64,000 bases of DNA from Marinobacter sp. HL-58 (GTDB taxonomy: Bacteria > Pseudomonadota > Gammaproteobacteria > Pseudomonadales > Oleiphilaceae), in contig NZ_LIHP01000004.1 in assembly GCF_001314605.1 (NCBI RefSeq), positions 248,001 to 312,000 on the forward strand, in the 5' to 3' direction. Under the pieces are notes generated by a model. It did not search any database. It saw only the letters and a list, made by a program, of their open reading frames with translations, and was not told the DNA's origin. A program made the position numbers and the translations under genes. Below, one piece after another: positions 1 to 6,500 of the stretch (positions are counted from its first letter, which is position 1; each line of letters opens with the position of its first letter).

Positions 1-185
1 TGGCCGTTCTGGTGGCGGAAATGGTTGGTATGCGGGATGGATTGGGCGCGATCATCATGATGGGTCGAAACCTGTTCAATAACGAGTTGATCATGTTTGG
101 CATGCTGGTGATCGGCATTTCTGGTTTCTTGGTGGATCGCGTTCTGGCTTTTATCGGCCAGCGCATCCTTTGGTGGAGGGTTTAA
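1..185 (+). CDS. ABC transporter permease, NitT/TauT type, C-terminal 60 residues (partial)
   Basis: The open frame runs in from before the window (codons begin at base 3) and stops with TAA at 183-185. The visible tail has the EMVGMRDGLG and GFLVDRVL segments usual at the end of SsuC/TauC/NrtB-type inner-membrane permeases. The stop overlaps the start of the next gene (TAATG), so the two are translationally coupled. As a family these permeases move sulfonates, nitrate, cyanate or small organic molecules. The nitrile hydratase genes just downstream suggest a nitrile, amide or related nitrogen compound, but that is inference. The periplasmic binding protein must lie upstream of the window. Confidence 0.8.
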   Translation, partial: AVLVAEMVGMRDGLGAIIMMGRNLFNNELIMFGMLVIGISGFLVDRVLAFIGQRILWWRV

Positions 186-988
186 TGAATAGCCTTAATA
201 CCGTGAGACGGGGTGCCGCGGCACCAACGCAGGTTCAACCGGGCCCTGTGTTTCACCTGGACCACCTGACAGTCAATTTCCCCGCACGAAAGGGCGTCGT
301 TCCAAGCCCCCTGCAGAATCTGAACCTTAAGATCGAAGCAGGGCGCATTACCACGATTCTTGGCCGGTCCGGTTGTGGTAAAAGCACCCTCCTCAGAGCG
401 TTAGGTGGTTTTATTCGGCCCGAGGATACTGGCGGAGTGGTATACCGGCAGCGATTCCTGACAGGACCTACGCCAGATATCGTCATGATCTTTCAGGAGA
501 ACAACCTTTTTCCCTGGTTAACCGTGGAGGGAAACGTGAAGTTTGGCCTGCGCTTTCGCCAGAACGACAAGCGCGATCAGGCTCAAGCCGTCCGAGATAT
601 CCTCGCCAGCGTCGATCTGAAAGGAGCTGCCAGGCAATACCCCCACGAGCTATCCGGCGGAATGAAACAACGCACCGCCATCGCCAGGGCACTCATTACC
701 CGACCGGCAGTACTTTTGCTGGATGAGCCTTTCAGCGCACTCGATATAAGTCTGAAACGACATATGCACACTTTGATCCGGAATCTTCAGGAACAGACCG
801 GAACATCCATGGTGATGGTGACCCACGATGTGGAGGAAGCTATCACTGTGGGGGATCGCGTTCTGGTGCTCGGTGGTGATCCTGCGCAGATTCTGATCGA
901 TGAAGATACCATCAGCCCGGGCATGCGAGATCGCTATTCAGAAGAGTACCTGGAACTTCAGAAGAAGGTGGAAAACGTCATCTACTAG
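185..988 (+). CDS. ABC transporter ATP-binding protein, NitT/TauT (SsuB/TauB) family
   Basis: This 267-residue ATPase energises the importer whose permease ends at 185. It shows Walker A GRSGCGKST (about residues 60-68), the Q-loop FQENNLFPW, the signature LSGGMKQR (about 155) and Walker B LLLLDEPFSALD (about 177), followed by the switch histidine in VTHDVEEA. FQENNLFPWLTV is typical of taurine, sulfonate and nitrate transport ATPases. I chose ATG 185 because it overlaps the permease stop and follows a GGTGGAGG ribosome-binding site; an upstream in-frame TTG at 170 is less likely. The nitrile hydratase genes follow after 12 bases in the same direction, so the importer probably supplies their substrate (inference). 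Confidence 0.88.
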   Translation: MNSLNTVRRGAAAPTQVQPGPVFHLDHLTVNFPARKGVVPSPLQNLNLKIEAGRITTILGRSGCGKSTLLRALGGFIRPEDTGGVVYRQRFLTGPTPDIVMIFQENNLFPWLTVEGNVKFGLRFRQNDKRDQAQAVRDILASVDLKGAARQYPHELSGGMKQRTAIARALITRPAVLLLDEPFSALDISLKRHMHTLIRNLQEQTGTSMVMVTHDVEEAITVGDRVLVLGGDPAQILIDEDTISPGMRDRYSEEYLELQKKVENVIY

Positions 989-1000
989 CAGGAGACCGCG

Positions 1001-1696
1001 ATGAACGGCATTCATGATATGGGTGGACTGCACGGCTTTGGACCCGTGGAAATTGATCCCGACGAACCGGTGTTCACTACCGAGTGGGGTAGCCGTGTTT
1101 TCTGCATGACCCAGGTTATTGATGGGCTGGGGGTCTGGAATCTGGATGAGCATCGCCATGAAATTGAGTTAATGGCTCCTGAGGATTATCTCACCCATTC
1201 CTATTATGGCCGCTGGCTGTTTGCCATGGAGCGCATACTGGACCGTCGCAACATCGTGCGCAGGGAAGAAGTGGATCTGCGTGCAGCTGAAATTGCCAGC
1301 GACAAACGTCAGTTTACTCCGGTTCGAAAAACCGACCGTAATTGGCCTATGTCGGAGGATGCCAGGGTGCGCTGGGGCGCCTGGCGCAAGGAAGAGTCGG
1401 TAACTCCGAAATTTGACGAGGGGCAGCGGGTGAGGGTGAGAAACATTCATCCTCCCGGCCACACTCGTGTCACGAATTACACTCGTGGTAAGAGCGGTGA
1501 CATCTACCGGGTAAATGACCAAGCATGGGTTTTTCCCGATACACGCGCGCATTACCAGGGCGAAAACCTGCAGGCAGTATACACCGTGCGGTTTGATGCC
1601 CAGACGCTCTGGGGCGAGTCACAGGCCGAACCCAATCTTTACGTTTATATCGACCTCAGCGAAAACCACCTGGAAGCTGATCAGGAGAATGAGTAA
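1001..1696 (+). CDS. nthB: Nitrile hydratase beta subunit
   Basis: The 231-residue product starts with MNGIHDMGGLHGFGPV, the hallmark N-terminus of nitrile hydratase beta subunits, and has the C-terminal SH3-like barrel (GQRVRVRNIHPPGHTR, then YRVNDQAWVFPD). Nitrile hydratase is a cytoplasmic alpha-beta enzyme that hydrates nitriles to amides. The length is close to that of family members with a single-chain beta subunit. This argues against thiocyanate hydrolase, in which this region is split over two polypeptides. A CAGGAGA ribosome-binding site precedes ATG 1001. The TAA stop overlaps the alpha-subunit ATG at 1696. The order beta then alpha then activator is usual for cobalt-type enzymes. 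Confidence 0.93.
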   Translation: MNGIHDMGGLHGFGPVEIDPDEPVFTTEWGSRVFCMTQVIDGLGVWNLDEHRHEIELMAPEDYLTHSYYGRWLFAMERILDRRNIVRREEVDLRAAEIASDKRQFTPVRKTDRNWPMSEDARVRWGAWRKEESVTPKFDEGQRVRVRNIHPPGHTRVTNYTRGKSGDIYRVNDQAWVFPDTRAHYQGENLQAVYTVRFDAQTLWGESQAEPNLYVYIDLSENHLEADQENE

Positions 1697-2301
1697 TGGG
1701 CCACAAGCATGCGCACCCCGAGAAAGCCTGGCAAGCGATTCGGACCGAGGCCATTGAAAGTCTGCTTAATGAAATCAATGTGCTGACTTCCGAGGATATC
1801 GACAAAGTGGTCCGGCATTATGAAGAGAATGTCGGACCTAAAACCGGCGCCAAGGTTATTGCCCGTGCCTGGGTTGATCCAGAATTCAAGAAACGGCTGC
1901 TAGCTGATGGACTGGCAGCCTGTGCAGAACTCGGGATTGGGGGCCCTGAGACGGAGCTGCTGCACGTAGTAGAGAATACGTCTAAGGTTCACAACGTGGT
2001 GGTCTGCACCCTTTGTTCCTGCTATCCCTGGCCGATTCTGGGGCTGCCACCGGTTTGGTACAAGTCGAGCGCCTACCGATCACGCCTGGTAAGGGAACCA
2101 CGTAAGGTGCTGTCTGAACTGGGCGTTGAGCTGCAGGAAGACGTCGAGATCCGCGTTTGGGACAGCGTTTCCGAGATCCGCTATCTGGTCATGCCGGAAA
2201 AGCCCGACCATGCTGAAAACCTTAGCGAAGCCGAACTTGCCGAGCTGATAACCCGCGATCACATGATCGGGGTTGCCCGCCACATTCATCAAGCCGGTTA
2301 G
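1696..2301 (+). CDS. nthA: Nitrile hydratase alpha subunit, cobalt type
   Basis: The 201-residue metal-binding catalytic subunit has the claw motif VCTLCSC at residues 103-109. Cys104, Cys107 and Cys109 are the metal ligands, two of which are oxidised in mature enzymes. Thr105 (iron enzymes have Ser) and Tyr110 right after the motif (iron enzymes usually have Thr) both mark a non-corrin cobalt site. The following PWPILGLPPVWYKS is near invariant in the family. Its start overlaps the beta-subunit stop and an activator gene follows after 10 bases. The cobalt assignment fits the HupE-type permease encoded at the end of the same operon. Confidence 0.95.
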   Translation: MGHKHAHPEKAWQAIRTEAIESLLNEINVLTSEDIDKVVRHYEENVGPKTGAKVIARAWVDPEFKKRLLADGLAACAELGIGGPETELLHVVENTSKVHNVVVCTLCSCYPWPILGLPPVWYKSSAYRSRLVREPRKVLSELGVELQEDVEIRVWDSVSEIRYLVMPEKPDHAENLSEAELAELITRDHMIGVARHIHQAG

Positions 2302-2311
2302 GAGGCTTGCC

Positions 2312-2683
2312 ATGCAGTCAGAAACACTTTCAGCCGCCCTCCGTCAGTCAGGTTTTGAAAACCTGACTTTCAGCACACCTTGGTCCGCGCGTTTGTTCGG
2401 CATGACCCTTGCCGCAAGCGAGAAGGGTTTTTTTACCTTGCAGCAATTCCAGTCCGCGCTAATAGGCCGTATCAGTGAAAAGGAAAGGTTTGGCTGTATC
2501 AATACTGATGACGACTACTACACCTGCTGGCTGGAAGCACTGCAGGGATTGCTGGAGGAAAAAAATCTTTGGCAGGTCCACCAGCTGCGTGAGCGTGAGG
2601 TAGAAGTCGTGGAAGCCGCAGAGCACCGAAAGGAGTACCAGCGACAGGGCCAATATACAGTCCAGCCGGAGGTGGTCAAATGA
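2312..2683 (+). CDS. Nitrile hydratase activator / accessory protein (P14K/NhlE type)
   Basis: This 123-residue protein resembles the beta-subunit N-terminus in the segment FSTPWSARLFGMTLA and has the family motif YYTCWLEALQGLL. Family members are small chaperones that load cobalt into the alpha subunit and assist cysteine oxidation by subunit swapping. A strong TTAGGAGG ribosome-binding site at 2299-2305 fixes the start at ATG 2312 rather than an upstream in-frame codon at 2273. The gene ends inside an ATGA overlap with the following hydrolase. A basic Arg/Glu-rich C-terminal tail follows the conserved part. Confidence 0.88.
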   Translation: MQSETLSAALRQSGFENLTFSTPWSARLFGMTLAASEKGFFTLQQFQSALIGRISEKERFGCINTDDDYYTCWLEALQGLLEEKNLWQVHQLREREVEVVEAAEHRKEYQRQGQYTVQPEVVK

Positions 2684-3408
2684 CGATCCCCGGCAACCCC
2701 TACGATTTCCCTATAGAAGGATCGCTGTTGCCAGAAAAAACAGCCTTGATGATTATTGATATGCAGCGCGACTTCTGTGACCCGTCTGGCTATATGCATA
2801 CCCGCGGTGGCGACGTTGGGTTAGCGCGGGCCATTGTTCCCCGAATCAGCGCGGTCAGGGATGCTTGTCGGGAAGCGGGCATTGCCATTATCTACACCCG
2901 GGAGGGTCACCGCTCGAACCTGTCTGATCTGCCCCGCAGCAAACGTATAAAAACTGCTTTGGCGGGTGCTGAAATCGGTAGCCAGGGCCCTCTAGGAAGG
3001 CTGTTGATACGTGGTGAACATGGTTGGGATTTTATCGATGAGTTGCAGCCTGACGAGACCGAGATCGTGATTGACAAGTCCGGCACGGGTTCCTTCCATG
3101 GTACCGAACTGAACGACATCCTCTGCAATAGAAATGTAGAGAACCTGATCATAACCGGCGTGACCACAGGTGTCTGTATCAACTCTACGGTTCGGGAGGC
3201 TTCCGACCGTGGTTATAACGTCTTGGTGTTGGAAGACTGCTGTGCAGAGCCGGAGCAGAAGACCCATGACATCGCCATTGAATTGCTCAAGGTGGAGGGT
3301 GGTTATCTGTCGACTATCTCTGACTCACAGCAGTTTTTGACTGCGATAGCGCGAATATCAAGGCTGTTAGGAAGTCAGCGCCTTAAATCATCGGAGATGC
3401 CACGATGA
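2680..3408 (+). CDS. Cysteine hydrolase, isochorismatase fold, biuret-hydrolase-like
   Basis: The 242-residue protein has the catalytic triad of the isochorismatase-like superfamily: Asp in MIIDMQRDFCD, Lys in VIDKSGTGSFHGTEL and the nucleophile Cys in TGVTTGVCINSTVREA. The segments REGHRSNLSDLP and LIRGEHGWDFIDEL, as I remember them, resemble biuret amidohydrolase and ureidoacrylate hydrolase more than true isochorismatase. Relatives cleave amide or carbamoyl C-N bonds. The gene overlaps the neighbours on both sides by ATGA, so it is made together with nitrile hydratase. I infer that it hydrolyses the amide formed by nitrile hydratase, standing in for the usual amidase. The exact substrate cannot be read from the sequence. 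Confidence 0.82.
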   Translation: MTIPGNPYDFPIEGSLLPEKTALMIIDMQRDFCDPSGYMHTRGGDVGLARAIVPRISAVRDACREAGIAIIYTREGHRSNLSDLPRSKRIKTALAGAEIGSQGPLGRLLIRGEHGWDFIDELQPDETEIVIDKSGTGSFHGTELNDILCNRNVENLIITGVTTGVCINSTVREASDRGYNVLVLEDCCAEPEQKTHDIAIELLKVEGGYLSTISDSQQFLTAIARISRLLGSQRLKSSEMPR

Positions 3409-4001
3409 AATATCAATTCCTCAGTTTGCTCGTTCTGTTTTTTCCCATGGCCAGCCATGGGCATCATCCAATGGGCGGAGAAGTCCCCGAAACGGCGATC
3501 CAGGGGCTTCTGTCCGGGCTTGGTCATCCGATTATCGAGCTGGATCATTTTCTGTTTGTGGTCGGGTTTGCGTGTTTGTTGGCGTTTTGCAGCCGACAGA
3601 TCATCACCCATACCGGCCTTTTTCTGGCGCTGACGATTGTGGGTACCTTGGGGCACCTTGCCCTGCCGGATCTCCCGTTTATAGAAACAGGCATCTTTCT
3701 GACGATCGTCATTGTTGGTGGTTTCCTGCTGGCTCAGAGGCTCGATAGTGCCAGGCTGTATTGGTTTTTGGCACCTGTCGCAGGACTTCTGCACGGTTAT
3801 GGCTATGGCGGTGCAGTTGTTGGCGCTGAGAACACTGCCGTCTTTGCCTACCTGATTGGGTTCACAATGATTCAGGCGGTGCTGATGCTATCACTGGTTT
3901 ATCTGGTAAGACGCTTAGCCCGTAATTGCCCGGAAGGAAAGTTTGCACTATACCGTTCGATCAATGGCGCGATGCTTATCGGCTTTGCTTTTTTTGTTTG
4001 A
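3405..4001 (+). CDS. HupE/UreJ family metal permease, probable cobalt uptake
   Basis: This 198-residue membrane protein has an N-terminal signal or first hydrophobic helix (LSLLVLFFPMASHG), then the histidine-rich HHPMGGE and the motif HPIIELDHFLF, matching the HPxxxxDH signature of HupE/UreJ. About six hydrophobic helices follow, with LLHGYGYGGAVVGAE resembling the second conserved family motif. HupE/UreJ proteins are secondary transporters for nickel or cobalt usually linked to hydrogenase or urease. Here the partner is a cobalt nitrile hydratase, so cobalt supply is the best inference. The start overlaps the hydrolase stop (ATGA). It is the last gene of the operon; the 122 bases after it show no clear terminator hairpin. 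Confidence 0.8.
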   Translation: MKYQFLSLLVLFFPMASHGHHPMGGEVPETAIQGLLSGLGHPIIELDHFLFVVGFACLLAFCSRQIITHTGLFLALTIVGTLGHLALPDLPFIETGIFLTIVIVGGFLLAQRLDSARLYWFLAPVAGLLHGYGYGGAVVGAENTAVFAYLIGFTMIQAVLMLSLVYLVRRLARNCPEGKFALYRSINGAMLIGFAFFV

Positions 4002-4123
4002 TTAATTCGTTGAGGCGCGCAAGAGTTTCGAGGTTATGCCAAGGTTTAAGGCACCTCCGGTTAACATGAGAGTCTTGAAACCTTTCGGTCGTTTGGCTGT
4101 GCCGGTTCGTTTCCAGCTCTGTC

Positions 4124-5053
4124 TCAGGCCGCGCGGGCTTTCCGATAACGCCTCACTTCTATCCACCCGTGCACAGCCAATGCCGAGAACACGATCACCC
4201 CACCAACCAGGCTGAGATCCGGCGGTACCTCGCCGAGGAACAGCCACACCAGAAACGATCCCAGTACGGTCTCCAGCAACAGCATCAGGCTCACTTCCGC
4301 CGCCGGAATGTAGCGGGGGCCGATCTGTATGAGGATGCAGGCCGTTGGCAGGAATACCAGGCAGAGCAGGGCGATGAAAAAGCCGTCCCGGGCAGAGAGC
4401 ATTTCGGCACCGCCCATTGCCGCTGCCACAACAGCCAGCGCCAGGGCACCAAACATCAGCATGACACTCATGTCGCAGTCCGGGCGGGAGCGTGCCACGT
4501 TCAGGTTGGAGGCAAGGGCAGTGGCGGCGATGCCGGCCATCATCAGGCCCAGAGGGTCGCCTTTGCCCCATTCACCAATGGCCATGAAGGTTGCGCCGGT
4601 CACGCATACCAGAATGACAACCCAGGTGCGCCAGGGCAGGGTTTCCCTCCATATCAGCCAGGCGATCAACGCGGCAATGACCGGGGCGGTGTTGAGGATA
4701 ACCAGCACGTTGCCTGCGGCGGTGTTCTTCATTCCCACCACGAACCCCAGGGTGCTGACTGCGAAGGCCCCGGCGCAGAACACACCTTTCCAGCCACAGC
4801 GTCTGATTTCGGTGGTCAGGCGGTGCCGGTATCTCGCCCAGCTGATTACCAGGAAGCTGATGGCCAGCAGCAGTCCACGCCAGAACAGGAAGACCACCGG
4901 CTCAACCGACGTGATTTTCACCAGCAATGCGTCCGGTACGATAAACAGCACGCCCAGGGCGGCAATGGTCAGGCCTTTGATCCGTGTGCTCTGCAAGGCT
5001 ACTCCCCGGGCCTGGCGTCTTCTGCGCAGGTTTTCTCCAGCCGTGCGATGCAA
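4124..5053 (-). CDS. EamA/DMT family transporter
   Basis: The product of up to 309 residues has about ten hydrophobic helices in two EamA halves (GLTIAALGVLFIVPDALL in the first; LMLLLETVLGSFLVWLFLGE near the end of the second). This is the drug/metabolite transporter layout. The N-terminal 20 or so residues are basic and may be untranslated if a later start is used. With ATG 5053 the gene overlaps the upstream patatin gene by 55 bases. The substrate is unknown; family members export amino acids, metabolites or drugs. A 122-base gap separates its 3' end from the convergent nitrile hydratase operon. Confidence 0.85.
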   Translation of the reverse strand: MHRTAGENLRRRRQARGVALQSTRIKGLTIAALGVLFIVPDALLVKITSVEPVVFLFWRGLLLAISFLVISWARYRHRLTTEIRRCGWKGVFCAGAFAVSTLGFVVGMKNTAAGNVLVILNTAPVIAALIAWLIWRETLPWRTWVVILVCVTGATFMAIGEWGKGDPLGLMMAGIAATALASNLNVARSRPDCDMSVMLMFGALALAVVAAAMGGAEMLSARDGFFIALLCLVFLPTACILIQIGPRYIPAAEVSLMLLLETVLGSFLVWLFLGEVPPDLSLVGGVIVFSALAVHGWIEVRRYRKARAA

Positions 5054-6465
5054 TTGCTGAAGGTGCGGCTGATGCGTGTCTGGTCCCGGATCATGGCCAG
5101 GCGTGGCCAGGTGGCCTGTTCTCCGAGGCGGATAAACATTTCCAGGTCCCGGCGGCCGGGGTTGGTGAGTATCTTGCGATAAAGCAACGGCCGGAACGGG
5201 AACTGGATGTTGATATCTCCCAGGTAGGTCTGCGTAGCCATGGCGTGGGCCTGTTCCAGCAACGGCCGTAGTATGGTGGATGACCAGCTGTTACGGGTCA
5301 GATTCAGGGTGGTGGCCACCTGGGCATGCATCAGGGACGCTGCGGCCTGTTTGGCGGATGCCCCCGGCCCGCGCTGGTGGTGATGGCTGATAAACGGCAA
5401 CACATGGGGATTGGCCTGGCTGACAATGGTGCGATTGACATTATGGAGCCGTGCCATTCGCATCAGTGGCAGGTCTCCGTGGACGCTGCCGTCAATCCAG
5501 CGTTCCGTGGGCATGTAGGGTTTGCGACCGTTGGGCCCTCTGTCAGTGTCCCTGGCCTGAAGCGTGACCGGCGGATAGATACCGGGCACGGCACAGGAGG
5601 CAAGAATGGCCGAGTCCACCAGCACTTCCGGCGATGCCAGGTTATTCAGCAGCCTTGGTTTCTGGCGTGTCCGGGTGGGTGACACCGAGATGTTGAGGGT
5701 TCGCCCGCTGTGTTCCGCGGCTTCAAGAAAGCTGGTGCTGCCAATGTTGGTATGGATATGGTGCAGCAACTGGGACTGATCCATGGCATGGCGTTTGCGC
5801 CAGATCCGGCGGGGTTCCAGCCAGCGAAACGCATCCAGGTGGATCTCACCGGGTTCATTGAAAAAGCGCTCGAGTTCCTCATTATTGCGTGTGCAGATGG
5901 CGCCTGCCACGATCGCGCCCATGCTGGAGCCGGCGATCACATCCGGTAGCAGCCGCTGTTGCCAGAGCGCGCGGGTAACACCAATGTGATAGATCCCGAA
6001 GGCGGCACCGCCGCTCAGCATCAGAGCCGGGCGACCGTATACCTTTTCGGCATCCCGGAACAGGCGAAGTTTTTGCTGTTCGGTAATCCCCGGCATGTCG
6101 TGGTCGCAGATGAAGTTCATCGACCGTTCCACTTCATCCAGAAACTCCGTCACCAGGTACTTGGTACCCGTCCAGGCGACGGCGTAAAGGTCCGGATTGG
6201 CGATTTCGCCCAGATGGCGGTAGAGGCTTTCCTGCAGCACACGGGTCAGGCCCCGGGTATCGCTTTTTTCGCGACAGCGAACCATGGCGTCGATGTGTTC
6301 ACGAATCAGCTTCTCGTGAAGCAGTTCGCTACCGCTGTCCTCCCGCCACGCCAAAGCGCCCTCCAACTCATCCAGTTGTTCGGCGATGGCGTGCCAGTGC
6401 TCATAGGACGTGGCTTCAGCAAGTTGTTTTTCCAGTTTCCGGCGTTGTTTCTTCGAGTCTCTCAT
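4999..6465 (-). CDS. Patatin-like phospholipase with DUF3336 N-terminal domain
   Basis: The 488-residue protein begins with a basic coiled-coil-like segment and a DUF3336-type region, followed by a patatin domain. The oxyanion loop SGGAAFGIYH, nucleophile elbow GSSMG (about residue 180) and catalytic Asp in DGSVHGDLP form the Ser-Asp dyad of this lipase family. Relatives hydrolyse phospholipids or triacylglycerol and include yeast TGL-type lipases. A basic C-terminal stretch may contact membranes or lipid droplets. No signal peptide is visible, so it is probably cytoplasmic. Its start codon lies inside an 11-bp inverted repeat (6461-6487). Confidence 0.88.
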   Translation of the reverse strand: MRDSKKQRRKLEKQLAEATSYEHWHAIAEQLDELEGALAWREDSGSELLHEKLIREHIDAMVRCREKSDTRGLTRVLQESLYRHLGEIANPDLYAVAWTGTKYLVTEFLDEVERSMNFICDHDMPGITEQQKLRLFRDAEKVYGRPALMLSGGAAFGIYHIGVTRALWQQRLLPDVIAGSSMGAIVAGAICTRNNEELERFFNEPGEIHLDAFRWLEPRRIWRKRHAMDQSQLLHHIHTNIGSTSFLEAAEHSGRTLNISVSPTRTRQKPRLLNNLASPEVLVDSAILASCAVPGIYPPVTLQARDTDRGPNGRKPYMPTERWIDGSVHGDLPLMRMARLHNVNRTIVSQANPHVLPFISHHHQRGPGASAKQAAASLMHAQVATTLNLTRNSWSSTILRPLLEQAHAMATQTYLGDINIQFPFRPLLYRKILTNPGRRDLEMFIRLGEQATWPRLAMIRDQTRISRTFSNCIARLEKTCAEDARPGE

Positions 6466-6487
6466 GATGTACAGGATACATCATGAG
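6461..6487. promoter_or_regulatory. Perfect 11-bp inverted repeat over the patatin start codon
   Basis: CTCATGATGTA at 6461-6471 and TACATCATGAG at 6477-6487 are exact reverse complements separated by five bases. The patatin start codon (6463-6465, minus strand) is inside one arm, and the repeat begins 14 bases past the stop of the DUF6351 gene. It could be an operator, or an RNA hairpin hiding the patatin start codon in a read-through transcript. There is no T-run, so a classical terminator is unlikely. Confidence 0.5.
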
Positions 6488-6500
6488 AGCGGATCCGGAA

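Noticed and set aside
1001..2301. Thiocyanate hydrolase instead of nitrile hydratase
   Set aside because: Thiocyanate hydrolase has three subunits with the beta region split in two; here beta is one 231-residue chain with the nitrile hydratase N-terminus.
4169..5182. Long plus-strand open frame opposite the DMT transporter and patatin genes
   Set aside because: It is Gln/His-rich with no domain, while the minus strand encodes two well-formed proteins. The same applies to the long antisense frames at 7704-8831, 10574-11782, 21751-23328 and 31246-32628.
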